Positions 1 to 8,155 of a DNA stretch of 64,000 nucleotides are shown here, piece after piece. The stretch is taken from positions 603,416 to 667,415 of the forward strand of contig OY282494.1 in the NCBI GenBank assembly GCA_958296385.1, given 5' to 3'. How positions within the stretch are numbered: the first letter of the stretch is position 1; every line of letters starts with the position of its first letter. The stretch comes from an uncultured Dehalococcoidia bacterium (GTDB lineage: Bacteria > Chloroflexota > Dehalococcoidia > Lucifugimonadales > UBA3495). A model generated the notes under the pieces. The model searched no databases, was not told the origin of the DNA, and saw only the letters and a program-made list of their open reading frames with translations. Position numbers and translations under genes: made by a program.

Positions 1-647
1 CCCCGGCGCCCAAGTCCACGCCCACGCCAACGCCAACGCCGGCTACACCTACGCCGGCGCCAACCGCGATGCCGACGGCAGTACCGGCCACGCCGGCGCC
101 TGTCCGGCCCACGCCAACGCCGGCGCCGGCGCCAACACCTAGGCCGACAGCGGCCCCAACGCTGGCGCCGGCCCCGCCGACGGCGATGCCGCCGACGCAA
201 CCGCCCCCGGTAGCGGCCATCGTTCCGCAGCCGGCGGTAATCGGAGAGATTACGTTCAGCAATCCCAACCCGCAACCGGGCAGTTCGCTGATGGTAGAGT
301 TCCAGGTAACCAACCCCGGAGCGGTAGCCACCGAGTACCAACTGGTGCTGGAAATCGCCGGCGAGGCAGTACAGCGCCAGACGGTTACGGTTGCGCCCGG
401 CGAAACGCAGGATTTGCAGCTGCCCATAGTTGCCCCGGATGGCCAATCCGAGGTAACGGTTCGGGTGGATGAGCAGTCCAGGACGGCAACGCTGACGCCG
501 GCCGTTTCCGAAACCGGAGCGGTAACGCCGGCTGTTGAGCCGGACGGCGGCGGCGTGTCGTGGCTGCTGTTTGGGATTATTGCGGTGGCAGCGCTGGTCA
601 TCATCGGCGTCGGCGGCGCCCTGCTGAGGCGGCGGCGCGGCGGATAG
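1..647 (+). CDS. C-terminal end of a large surface protein (5' end outside window)
   Basis: The reading frame is already open at base 3 and has no credible start in the window, so this is the 3' part of a longer gene. It encodes a stalk of Thr-Pro/Ala-Pro repeats (to about base 230), then a beta-rich CARDB-like domain of about 85 residues, a short spacer, a hydrophobic membrane span (WLLFGIIAVAALVIIGVG) and a terminal basic RRRRGG tail. The last 150 or so residues are closely similar to the end of the giant protein at 23717-40477. Both therefore appear to belong to a family sharing one stalk-plus-anchor module. The protein is expected to be exported, with the tail left in the cytoplasm. The upstream function is unknown. 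Base composition is biased by the repeated ACGCCGGCGCC-like stalk codons. Confidence 0.8.
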   Translation, partial: PAPKSTPTPTPTPATPTPAPTAMPTAVPATPAPVRPTPTPAPAPTPRPTAAPTLAPAPPTAMPPTQPPPVAAIVPQPAVIGEITFSNPNPQPGSSLMVEFQVTNPGAVATEYQLVLEIAGEAVQRQTVTVAPGETQDLQLPIVAPDGQSEVTVRVDEQSRTATLTPAVSETGAVTPAVEPDGGGVSWLLFGIIAVAALVIIGVGGALLRRRRGG

Positions 648-672
648 CGGCAAGCGCCAGCATCGCCCCAGC

Positions 673-718
673 ACTGCGGGCGCGCATCTCCGGAATGACG
701 GGGAGGTGCGCCCGCAGT
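673..718 (+). terminator. Strong hairpin after the surface-protein gene
   Basis: An 11-base perfect stem (673-683 with 708-718, ACTGCGGGCGC) lies 26 bases after the stop codon at 647. The inner part pairs further with small mismatches. No T run follows, so it could be an intrinsic terminator of a T-poor kind or an mRNA 3' stabiliser. Confidence 0.5.
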
Positions 719-740
719 CATTCCGGCTGGCCCGGCAGGG

Positions 741-950
741 GGTAGCGTTTCGTTTTAGGTGGTTTAATCAGCCCTCCCCCCTAATGTCATTCTGAGCGCA
801 GCGAAGAATCTCGATGACGTAGGGCACACTTTGGGGGCAACGCCATTGCTACGCTGTCGAGATTCTTCGCTGCGCTCAGAATGACATTGGGGGGAAAGGG
901 TGCTCAGAATGACATCAGGGAAACTAAACCACCTAAAACGGAACGCTACC
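741..950. mobile_element. MITE-like inverted-repeat element, copy A (complete)
   Basis: Non-coding element of 210 bases. Its ends are a 25-base terminal inverted repeat (741-765 and 926-950, one mismatch). Inside is a second, nearly perfect inverted repeat of 31-32 bases (782-813 and 858-888) around a 44-base loop. The arm motif GCTCAGAATGACAT is partly duplicated at 902. No coding capacity is seen. Related copies occur at 16698, 18422, 55960 and 63802. The architecture is that of a non-autonomous mobile or palindromic repeat; no transposase is present in the window. A target-site duplication is not evident. Confidence 0.75.
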
Positions 951-966
951 CGGCTGGGGGCGGTGG

Positions 967-995
967 TTGAATGGTGGGGGCGGTTGGCCTACAAT
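967..995 (+). promoter_or_regulatory. Sigma70-type promoter for the first LLM gene
   Basis: TTGAAT (967-972), a 17-base spacer and TACAAT (990-995) lie 39 bases before the chosen start at 1034, just outside repeat copy A. Confidence 0.6.
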
Positions 996-1033
996 GTGCG
1001 GGTTGCAGCTGAACTGGGGCTTTGGAGGATTTG

Positions 1034-2224
1034 ATGATTACTACTTTTGACAGCCTGTATGCGGGCCACGTGGACATGGACGACGTGGGGTACGCCGGCG
1101 CGGCGGTGAATGACCGCTCGTATTCGGACGAGTACCTGGCCTCGGCGTTTGACAAGGGCGTGGCCATTGCGCAGACGCTGGACAAGCATGGCTACGATAC
1201 TTTCTGGATGGCAGAGCACCATTTCCAGCCGGAGGGGTACGAGTGTATTCCGAACCTGCTGATGTTCATTGTGCATCTGGCCCACGTAACGGAGCGGCTG
1301 AAGTTTGGGTGCGGTTTCAACATCGCCCCGATGTGGCATCCGCTGCGGCTGGCCGAGGACTTTGCGACCGCCGACTGGCTGACGAAAGGGCGGGTTACCT
1401 TTGGGGTTGGCCGGGGCTATCACACCCGTGAGGTGGAGTCTTTTGGCTCGCCGCTAATGGACCAGCCGGCGAACCGGGAGCTGTTTGAGGAGCAGGTGGA
1501 GGTGATATTCAAGGCGTTCAACGAGCGGTCGTTCTCGCATCACGGCAAGCATTTTGACTTCCCGCCGCCGGTGCCATACCGGGGGTACGAGCTGGAGGAG
1601 ATAACGCTGGTGCCGCGTCCGCGGACGCTGCCGGTGGAATGCTGGCAGCCGATACAGGGCGGCACGGGGCGCGCTTTGGAGTTTATGGCCAAGATGGGCA
1701 TTAAGGGCGTCATCGGGGGCGGCTCGTCGGAAGGCGGGGCGATGGACGGCATCATGCACGACTACCGGGACGCGCTGGCACGACACGGCAAGCCGGACGC
1801 CAAGCTGGGCGAGGATTTGGCGGTGGGGTTCCACTTCCACATTGCGCCGACGGTGGAAGAGGCAGCGCGCCAGGGCGCTCATTACTACGAAGAGAACCTC
1901 AAAATGTTCGGCCCGCTGCGGCTCACCCGGGGCCTGACCGAGCAGCAGATTCGGGACATCAGCAACCCGGAGCTGGCGCCCAACGCCGGACTGCCTACCA
2001 TCGAGGACGCCATCGGCAACGGGAGCGTGCTGGCCGGGCCGCCGGACTTGATAATCGAGAAGCTGAAGAGCGTTGAGGAAAACTACCCCGGACTGACGCG
2101 GGTTCAGGTGGGTCAGCCGGTGGGAACGCCGCAGTCGGTAATCCTGGAACAGCTGCAATGGTTCGCCGAAGAAGTGATGCCGGCGTTCCAGGGCGCCAAG
2201 GTTGCGGCGCCGGCCGACGACTAA
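1034..2224 (+). CDS. LLM class flavin-dependent oxidoreductase (luciferase-like monooxygenase)
   Basis: A 396-residue TIM-barrel protein of the bacterial luciferase-like family. Such proteins use FMNH2 or F420H2 to oxidise small organic substrates. Family marks visible are the N-terminal YDTFWMAEHHF stretch, the LKFGCGFNIAPMWHPLRLAED segment and the GRVTFGVGRGYHTRE loop. The start at 1034 is preferred over the in-frame TTG at 1022 because GGAGG (1024-1028) sits five bases before it, and a TTGAAT/TACAAT promoter lies upstream. A terminator-like hairpin follows at 2253, suggesting a monocistronic unit. The substrate cannot be read from sequence. A second LLM gene lies at 6007, beside an acyl-CoA ligase, so a shared degradative role is possible. 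Confidence 0.88.
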   Translation: MITTFDSLYAGHVDMDDVGYAGAAVNDRSYSDEYLASAFDKGVAIAQTLDKHGYDTFWMAEHHFQPEGYECIPNLLMFIVHLAHVTERLKFGCGFNIAPMWHPLRLAEDFATADWLTKGRVTFGVGRGYHTREVESFGSPLMDQPANRELFEEQVEVIFKAFNERSFSHHGKHFDFPPPVPYRGYELEEITLVPRPRTLPVECWQPIQGGTGRALEFMAKMGIKGVIGGGSSEGGAMDGIMHDYRDALARHGKPDAKLGEDLAVGFHFHIAPTVEEAARQGAHYYEENLKMFGPLRLTRGLTEQQIRDISNPELAPNAGLPTIEDAIGNGSVLAGPPDLIIEKLKSVEENYPGLTRVQVGQPVGTPQSVILEQLQWFAEEVMPAFQGAKVAAPADD

Positions 2225-2252
2225 AACCGGCGGGGCAAACCGACAGACTGGC

Positions 2253-2288
2253 AAAGGGGGCGGCATACTGGCTGCCCCTTTTGATTTT
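2253..2288 (+). terminator. Probable intrinsic terminator after LLM gene
   Basis: AAAGGGG(G)C at 2253-2261 pairs with GCCCCTTT at 2274-2281, with one bulged G, followed by a T-rich stretch (TTTTGATTTT). It lies 29 bases after the stop codon at 2224. Confidence 0.6.
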
Positions 2289-2416
2289 AGACGGGTGGGG
2301 AAATCCGCAAAATGGTGACAATCCGCAGGGGACAAGGGTAAAAAAGGCTGTTAGGCTACTGGTGAAATTGCGAATGGGCGCCCGGTGGGGCAGCCATTGA
2401 CCGGAGGAAAAAACCG

Positions 2417-3214
2417 ATGCCTGATATGAGTAGTTATTCCAGCGGGAGCCCGTCCTGGGCCGACCTGCTGTCGCACGACGGGGATGCGTCAAAGAACTTT
2501 TACACCGGCCTGTTTGGGTGGACTTCCATAGACCATCCGGTTACTGAGGGTACGGTGTACACGATGTACGCCCACGAGGGGAAGGCGGCCTGCGCCTCGA
2601 TGGTAGCGGAGCCGGGTTCGGAGCAGGAACATTTGCCGGCGCACTGGAGCGTGTACGTGACGGTGGATGACCTGGAGGCGGCGACGGAGCGGGCGCGGAC
2701 GGCCGGCGGGTCGGTGGTTGCCGAACCCTTTGACGTTATGGAAGCGGGGCGAATGTCCATCATCCGGGACCGGGAAGGGGCGTTCCTGCGGCTGTGGCAG
2801 CCCAAAGCCCACGCCGGCGCCGAAGTGCTGGCCGAACCGGGGGCTTTGTGCTGGTTTGAGCTGGCCACCACCGACATAGATTCGGCCAGCGATTTTTACC
2901 AGCAGGTTTTGCAATCGGACATCGGGCTGGACCCGGACACGCCGTTTCCGTATATGTTGATGAAAGTCAACGACAACCCAGCGGCGGGCATCATCAAGAT
3001 TGGCGAGGACTGGGGGCCGGTGCCGCCGAACTGGGGCGTCTATTTCGGCGTTGACGACGTGGACGCTACGGTGGCAAAGGCGCAGGAGCTGGGCGGCAGC
3101 GTAATCGTAGAGCCGACGGACTTGAGGGACTTTGCCCGCTTCTCGGTGCTGCGGGATGCCGAGGGCGCGGTATTCTCGGTCATCAAGCTGACGGCGTGGA
3201 CGGCCGGCGGTTAG
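2417..3214 (+). CDS. VOC superfamily (glyoxalase/bleomycin resistance-like) protein, two domains
   Basis: A 265-residue protein made of two vicinal-oxygen-chelate domains. The first (about residues 8-125) begins with WADLLSHDGDASKNFYTGLFGW and the second (about 135-262) with CWFELATTDIDSASDFYQQVL. This two-domain layout, with a linker near residue 128, resembles the mycobacterial 27-kDa antigen Cfp30B and other hydroxylase-associated VOC proteins. Metal ligands in these proteins are usually incomplete, so an enzymatic role is uncertain. The start is supported by GGAGG at 2404-2408, followed by an A-rich spacer. The gene is convergent with the deacetylase gene, with a 57-base gap. Function beyond the fold is not known. 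Confidence 0.85.
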   Translation: MPDMSSYSSGSPSWADLLSHDGDASKNFYTGLFGWTSIDHPVTEGTVYTMYAHEGKAACASMVAEPGSEQEHLPAHWSVYVTVDDLEAATERARTAGGSVVAEPFDVMEAGRMSIIRDREGAFLRLWQPKAHAGAEVLAEPGALCWFELATTDIDSASDFYQQVLQSDIGLDPDTPFPYMLMKVNDNPAAGIIKIGEDWGPVPPNWGVYFGVDDVDATVAKAQELGGSVIVEPTDLRDFARFSVLRDAEGAVFSVIKLTAWTAGG

Positions 3215-3271
3215 CCGGCCGGGGGCTGTTCAGGCCGTTTTGGTTTCCGCCGGGCGTCTTTATCGGGAGTG

Positions 3272-4174
3272 CTATTGGAGGGCGCCCGGCGGGTAGTTTT
3301 GCAGCCACCAGCGGGCAATCTCATCGCGGCGGGCGAACCAGACGCCGGGATGGTTTTTGGCGTAGCGCAGGAAACGGTCAACGGCGCGGGAACGGGCCGG
3401 GCGGCCGGCGATGCGGCAGTGCAGTCCTACCGACATCATTTTGGGGTGGGTGCGGCCCTCCTCGTAAAGCACGTCAAAGGTGTCTTTGAGGTACTCGTAG
3501 AAATCGCCAACGCTGTTGAGGCCGCCGCGCCAGAAACGGGCGTCGTTGGTCTCAAAGCTGTACGGCAGCACCAGCCAGGGCTGGCCGTTGACGGGGGTAT
3601 AGTAGGGGAGGTCATCGTTGAAAACGCCGCTATCGTAGATGAAACCGCCGGCGTCGGCCACCAGTTCGCGGGTGTTGACGCTGGGGCCGTAGCGGGTGAA
3701 CCAGCCGACGGGACGGACGCCGGTAGTGGCTTGCAGAGAGGCAACGGTCTTGCGGATGGCGTCGGCTTCGTCAGCGCGGGACTTGCTGTGGTATTCCTCC
3801 CAACGGTAGCCGTGTCCGCAAATCTCGTGGCCGGTTGCTACCAGATGACGGCCGACCTGCGGGTTGCGCTCAATGGCCAGGGCGCAGCAGAAAAAAGTGC
3901 TCTTGACATCGTGACGGGCCAGTAAGTTCAGTATGCGCCAGACGCCGACGCGACTGCCGTACTCAAAAAATGACTCGTTGAACAAATCGCGCTGGCCGGC
4001 GGGAATGGGGGATGGAACCTCGTTGTTAGATTCGTGGTGGTCATCGCCGTCAAGCAAGGATGCTTCGCTGCCCTCCTCGTAGTTGACTACCATCGAGATG
4101 GCGATACGGGCGTTGCCGGGCCAGCGGATGGCCGGGGGGTTGGGGCCGTAGCCGATGAAATCGCGTTGTTCCAT
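3272..4174 (-). CDS. Polysaccharide deacetylase family protein, PuuE/allantoinase type
   Basis: A 300-residue NodB-fold hydrolase. The segment NYEEGSE near residue 31, in place of the classic Asp-Asp metal motif, together with GHEICGHGYRWEEYH near residue 135, is typical of the PuuE-like branch. That branch includes cofactor-independent allantoinases and some peptidoglycan or amide deacetylases. FTRYGPSVNT and the late SVGLHCRIAGRPAR segment also match this branch. It probably hydrolyses a cyclic amide or N-acyl bond in the cytoplasm, since no signal peptide is seen. No purine-degradation genes are adjacent, so allantoin is not assured. A TGC-TATGAT extended -10 lies upstream on the minus strand near 4221-4226. 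It is divergent from the acyl-CoA synthetase gene. Confidence 0.82.
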   Translation of the reverse strand: MEQRDFIGYGPNPPAIRWPGNARIAISMVVNYEEGSEASLLDGDDHHESNNEVPSPIPAGQRDLFNESFFEYGSRVGVWRILNLLARHDVKSTFFCCALAIERNPQVGRHLVATGHEICGHGYRWEEYHSKSRADEADAIRKTVASLQATTGVRPVGWFTRYGPSVNTRELVADAGGFIYDSGVFNDDLPYYTPVNGQPWLVLPYSFETNDARFWRGGLNSVGDFYEYLKDTFDVLYEEGRTHPKMMSVGLHCRIAGRPARSRAVDRFLRYAKNHPGVWFARRDEIARWWLQNYPPGALQ

Positions 4175-4329
4175 AGGTAGTTAGGTTCCTGCAAGTTTGG
4201 CCGCTCTGACTGTTGGCAGCATCATAGCATAACGGAACGGCGGCGCTGCCTTATGGACAATTTGGGCGTTACGGTACAGAATGGCGGCACTATCGTAGGG
4301 TCGCAGGGCAAGGGGGAGGCCGCCGGATT

Positions 4330-5952
4330 ATGATTACCAGCGAAACGTCGCAGGAATTGTCGCCGCTGCTGTTTCTGGAGCGGAGCGCTTTGGTGTATCC
4401 GCAGCGGGCGGCTTGCGTGTACAACGGCGGGGTTACTACTTACGCGGCGCTGTACGAGCGGGTGCGGCGGCAGGCGGCGGCGCTGCGCAGCGTGGGGGTG
4501 GCGCCGGGCGACCGGGTGGCGTTCCTGCTGCCCAATCTGCCGGCGATGCTGGAGGCTAACTTCGGGCCAATGGGCATCGGGGCGGTACTGGTGGCCCTGA
4601 ATATCCGGCTGTCGCCGCGGGAAATTGCGTACATTCTGAATCATTCCGGGGCCAAAGTGCTGGTGTTTGACTCGGAGCTGGCGGATACCGTGCGGCAACT
4701 GCGGGCGGAATGTACGGGGGTGGAGACTTACGTGCAGGTGCGGGATACTGCGCCGCTGGCCGACGACATCGCCGGGCCGGAATATGAGGAATGGCTGGCC
4801 GGCGTGGAGCCGCTGGACGAACTGCCGGGGCCGGTGTCGGAAAGGGCAACCTGCACCATCAACTATACGTCGGGGACGACGGGGATGCCCAAGGGGGTGG
4901 AGTACACGCCGCGCGGGGTGTACCTGAACGCGCTGGGCGAGGTGATGGAGATGGGGATGAACTGGCGCAGCGTGTATCTGTGGACGCTGCCGATGTTTCA
5001 CGCCAACGGCTGGTGCTTTCCCTGGGCGGTGACGGCGGTGGGCGGCACGCACGTATGCCTGCGGCGGGTGGATGCTGCCGAGGTGTACCGCCTGATTCGG
5101 GAGGAATCGGTGACGCATCTGTGCGCGGCGCCGACGGTGCTTACGGGGCTGTACGCCGCGCCGGAGGCGGCCAGCGCAGACTTGCACGGCCTGACGATAA
5201 TGACGGCCGGCGCGCCGCCGGCGCCGCAGGTCATCCGCACCATTGAGGGGATGGGGGCGCACATCATCCACGTGTACGGGCTCACCGAAACCTACGGGCC
5301 CTGCACCGTGGCCGCGCCGCAGCCGGAATGGGACAATCTGAATAGCGAGGCGCGGGCGCGGGTCAAGGCGCGCCAGGGCGTGCTGTTTATGGTGTATGGG
5401 GTTGGGCTGCGGGTGGTGAACGAGGCTATGGAGGACGTGGCGCGGGACGGCGAGAGCATGGGCGAAGTGGTGATGCGGGGCGATGCGGTGATGAAGGGCT
5501 ACTACGACGACGCGGAGGCTACCGCAGAGGCGTTTCGCGGAGGCTGGTTTCACTCCGGGGATTTGGCGGTTTGGCACCCGGACGGCTACATTGAGCTGCA
5601 AGACCGCTCCAAAGACATTATCATCTCCGGCGGCGAGAATATATCCAGCCAGGAAGTGGAGAAGGTGATTATGGAGCATCCGGCGGTGCTGGAGGTTTGC
5701 GTGGTGGGCGTGCCGGACTTGCGATGGGGCGAGGTTCCGAAAGCGTTTGTCGTGCCGCGGGGCGGCGGGAGCGTGACGGCGGACGAGATTATTGACTTTA
5801 CCCGTGAACGCATCGCGCATTTCAAGGCTCCAAAAAGCGTGGAGTTTGGGGATTTGCCCAAGACGGCCACCGGCAAAATTCAGAAGTACATCCTGCGGGA
5901 CCGGGAATGGCAGGGGCGGGAACGGAGGATTCAGGGTGCGCAGGTTAGCTGA
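4330..5952 (+). CDS. Acyl-CoA synthetase (AMP-dependent ligase)
   Basis: A 540-residue adenylate-forming enzyme that activates a carboxylic acid to acyl-AMP and then acyl-CoA. The nucleotide-binding loop YTSGTTGMPKGVEYTPRG is near residue 179, the VYGLTETYGP motif near 316, the GWFHSGDL motif near 405, the hinge DRSKDIIISGGENIS near 425, and the catalytic lysine in PKTATGKIQK near 517. Length and motifs fit medium- or long-chain and aromatic acid ligases. The actual acid is unknown. The gene ends 54 bases before the second LLM gene in the same direction, suggesting an operon in which a monooxygenase and a CoA ligase act on the same compound class. The start is an ATG after a GGGGGAGG-like stretch. 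Confidence 0.9.
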   Translation: MITSETSQELSPLLFLERSALVYPQRAACVYNGGVTTYAALYERVRRQAAALRSVGVAPGDRVAFLLPNLPAMLEANFGPMGIGAVLVALNIRLSPREIAYILNHSGAKVLVFDSELADTVRQLRAECTGVETYVQVRDTAPLADDIAGPEYEEWLAGVEPLDELPGPVSERATCTINYTSGTTGMPKGVEYTPRGVYLNALGEVMEMGMNWRSVYLWTLPMFHANGWCFPWAVTAVGGTHVCLRRVDAAEVYRLIREESVTHLCAAPTVLTGLYAAPEAASADLHGLTIMTAGAPPAPQVIRTIEGMGAHIIHVYGLTETYGPCTVAAPQPEWDNLNSEARARVKARQGVLFMVYGVGLRVVNEAMEDVARDGESMGEVVMRGDAVMKGYYDDAEATAEAFRGGWFHSGDLAVWHPDGYIELQDRSKDIIISGGENISSQEVEKVIMEHPAVLEVCVVGVPDLRWGEVPKAFVVPRGGGSVTADEIIDFTRERIAHFKAPKSVEFGDLPKTATGKIQKYILRDREWQGRERRIQGAQVS

Positions 5953-6006
5953 CGGCGGCCGTGCGGATGGCCCGTGGTTCGGAAACCGATTATCAGGAGG
6001 AATACC

Positions 6007-7053
6007 ATGGAATTCGGCCTATTTCTGGAATTTCCCCGGCCGCCGGAGGGCGACCATCACGATGCTTTTACGCAGTCGTTCCGGCTGGTGCAGGAGGCGG
6101 AGGATTTGGGGGTGGCATCGGTGTGGCTGGCCGAATACCACTTCAATATGGAGCGGGTGCTGGCGTCGCCGGTGACGATTGCGACGGCGATTGCGGCGAA
6201 AACCAGCGTGATGCGGATTGGGACGGCGGTGTATTGCCTGCCGCTGGGCCATCCGATACGGGTTGCGGAGGAGATGGCAACGCTGGACCACATCAGCGAC
6301 GGGCGGGCGGAGCTGGGGGTGGGCCGGGGGACGTTTCCAAACGTGCACGAGGGGTTTAACGTGTCGTTTGAGGAAAGCCGCAGCCGGTTTGACGAGTTTC
6401 TGGAAGTGCTGGTTACGGCCTGGACGCAGGAAACCTTCTCGTTTCACGGGGAGCATTACTCGTGCGAAGAGCTGACGGTGACGCCGCGTCCGTATCAGCA
6501 GCCGCACCCGCCGATTACGATTGGGGTTACGTCGGCGGAGAGTTTTCCAATCGTGGGTGCGCTGGGGCATCCGCTCATCGTGAACCCGTCGCGGGTGTTC
6601 ACGCTGGACGAGCTGGCCGGGCCAATCGCCGCGTATCGCAAGGCGTGGCGGGACGCCGGGCATCCGGGGGCCGGCAAGGTGGGATTGCGGGTGCCGGTTT
6701 ACGTCAATGAGGACGCGGAGCGGGCTTACCGGGAGCCGATGGAGTCGGCGATGCACTCGGTGACGCGGCTGGGGGAACGGGTAGGGTCTTACGCGGACCG
6801 GACGGGGACGACGGGGGATTGGGGGGAGCAGAGCCGGCGGATTTTGGGGATGGAGTACGACGATTGGCTGCGGGACAAGGTGGTGTACGGCACGCCGGCG
6901 GGGGTTGCGGAACGGCTGGCCGGGCTGGAGGAAACGCTGGGGTTAGACCAGTGCATCTACGAGATTAACTTCGGCAACCTGATGCCGGATGAGTTGCAGA
7001 CGGCATCGCTGCGGCTGTTCAACAAGCAGGTGCTGCCGGAATTGCTGGGATAG
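6007..7053 (+). CDS. LLM class flavin-dependent oxidoreductase, second copy
   Basis: A 348-residue luciferase-like monooxygenase. It opens with MEFGLFLEFPRP and has the family segments SVWLAEYHFN near residue 40, IGTAVYCLPLGHPIRVAEE near 76 and GRAELGVGRGTFPN near 101. The start at 6007 is fixed by a strong AGGAGG (5995-6000) six bases upstream; an in-frame ATG at 5974 lacks one. It differs clearly from the first LLM protein at 1034 and is not a recent duplicate. It lies directly downstream of the acyl-CoA synthetase gene and is probably co-transcribed with it. It ends 36 bases from the convergent alcohol dehydrogenase gene. Whether the cofactor is FMNH2 or F420H2 cannot be decided here. Confidence 0.88.
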   Translation: MEFGLFLEFPRPPEGDHHDAFTQSFRLVQEAEDLGVASVWLAEYHFNMERVLASPVTIATAIAAKTSVMRIGTAVYCLPLGHPIRVAEEMATLDHISDGRAELGVGRGTFPNVHEGFNVSFEESRSRFDEFLEVLVTAWTQETFSFHGEHYSCEELTVTPRPYQQPHPPITIGVTSAESFPIVGALGHPLIVNPSRVFTLDELAGPIAAYRKAWRDAGHPGAGKVGLRVPVYVNEDAERAYREPMESAMHSVTRLGERVGSYADRTGTTGDWGEQSRRILGMEYDDWLRDKVVYGTPAGVAERLAGLEETLGLDQCIYEINFGNLMPDELQTASLRLFNKQVLPELLG

Positions 7054-7089
7054 CGGGATGGCATATTCCGGCAGATTGTCTTGATGGAA

Positions 7090-8118
7090 TCAGTCCCAGG
7101 TAAAGCAGACTTTGCCGGTGCCGCCGGCGTCAAAGAGTTTGTAGGCGGTGTCGGCATCGTCCAGCGTAAAGCGGTGGGTGAACAGCTGCTTGAGGGGGAC
7201 CTGGCGGTCGACGACGAACCGGGCTACTTCCGCTAACCCGTTGAGGCTGAAAGTCCACGAGCCTAGTATGGTGAGCTGCTTGTGGATAATTTGGGGGCTG
7301 ACGTCAAAGGTCGTGGTGTTGCCTTCGCCGACGAAACAGACGCGGCCCCAGAGCATGGCCGAGTCAACGGCGTTGACGCGGGCTTCGGGGCGGCCGGTGC
7401 AGTCCAGGGCGGCCGGGGCGCCGGCGCCGTTGGTGAGTTCGCGGATGGCCTCCACCGGGTTTTGGGCGCCGGCGTCAATGCAGACGTCGGCGCCCAGCTT
7501 TTGGGCCAGTTGCAGGCGTTGGGGGTCGACGTCAACGGCGATGACGCGGGCGCCCATGGCTTTGGCGAACATGGTGCCGCTGGCGCCTACCGGGCCTTGT
7601 CCGAAAATGGCGATGGTGTCATCGCCGGCGATGCGGAGGCGTTTCAGGGCGTGAAAGGCGGTGCCGGTGCCGCAGGAGCAGGCGGAGCCCTCGTCAAAGT
7701 CGAGGCCGTCGGGCATTTTGACGCAGGTGTAGGCGGGGCAGAGGAGGTAGTCCTCGTGGCCGCCGTTGGCGCCGGTGCCGTACACGGTGGAACCGTTCAG
7801 GCACATTTGGGTGTATCCGATGCGGCACATGGCGCAGGCGCGGCAGCCGGTGTAATGGTGCATCATCACGCGGTCGCCGACGGCAACTTCGGTTACGCCG
7901 GCGCCGATTTCGGCGACAACGCCGCAGGGTTCGTGGCCGGCGACTTTCAGGTTGGCCGGGTCGCCGCGATCCGCACGGGGGGCGCGGTAATGGCGCAAGT
8001 CGCTGCCGCACAAGCCGGATGCTTTCATGGCCAGGACGACTTCGCCCGGGCCGGGGTGGGGGTCGTTCAGGGTGCGAATCTCGACCTCGCGGTTTCCGGT
8101 AAAGACTACGCCTCGCAT
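7090..8118 (-). CDS. Zinc-dependent alcohol dehydrogenase family protein
   Basis: A 342-residue medium-chain dehydrogenase/reductase. The catalytic zinc site is visible as GLCGSD near residue 36 and GHEPCG near 61. The structural zinc site is a run of four cysteines (CRACAMCRIGYTQMC) near residues 94-109. The Rossmann fingerprint FGQGPVGASG is near 174, followed by an acidic VDVD that favours NAD. It oxidises an alcohol to a carbonyl compound; the substrate is not predictable. The FAD oxidase gene lies 37 bases upstream on the same strand, so the two probably form an operon transcribed from the promoter near 9790. Confidence 0.87.
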   Translation of the reverse strand: MRGVVFTGNREVEIRTLNDPHPGPGEVVLAMKASGLCGSDLRHYRAPRADRGDPANLKVAGHEPCGVVAEIGAGVTEVAVGDRVMMHHYTGCRACAMCRIGYTQMCLNGSTVYGTGANGGHEDYLLCPAYTCVKMPDGLDFDEGSACSCGTGTAFHALKRLRIAGDDTIAIFGQGPVGASGTMFAKAMGARVIAVDVDPQRLQLAQKLGADVCIDAGAQNPVEAIRELTNGAGAPAALDCTGRPEARVNAVDSAMLWGRVCFVGEGNTTTFDVSPQIIHKQLTILGSWTFSLNGLAEVARFVVDRQVPLKQLFTHRFTLDDADTAYKLFDAGGTGKVCFTWD

Positions 8119-8155
8119 TATGTTGACCTCCGGTGATTGGTTTGCGGGGATGCGA

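Noticed and set aside
3215..3271. GC-rich CCGGCC palindrome between the VOC and deacetylase genes as a bidirectional terminator
   Set aside because: The stem is short and lacks T runs on both sides; too weak to list.
4222..5820. 532-codon minus-strand frame rich in Arg and His
   Set aside because: Shadow of the acyl-CoA synthetase gene; composition typical of antisense frames in GC-rich DNA.
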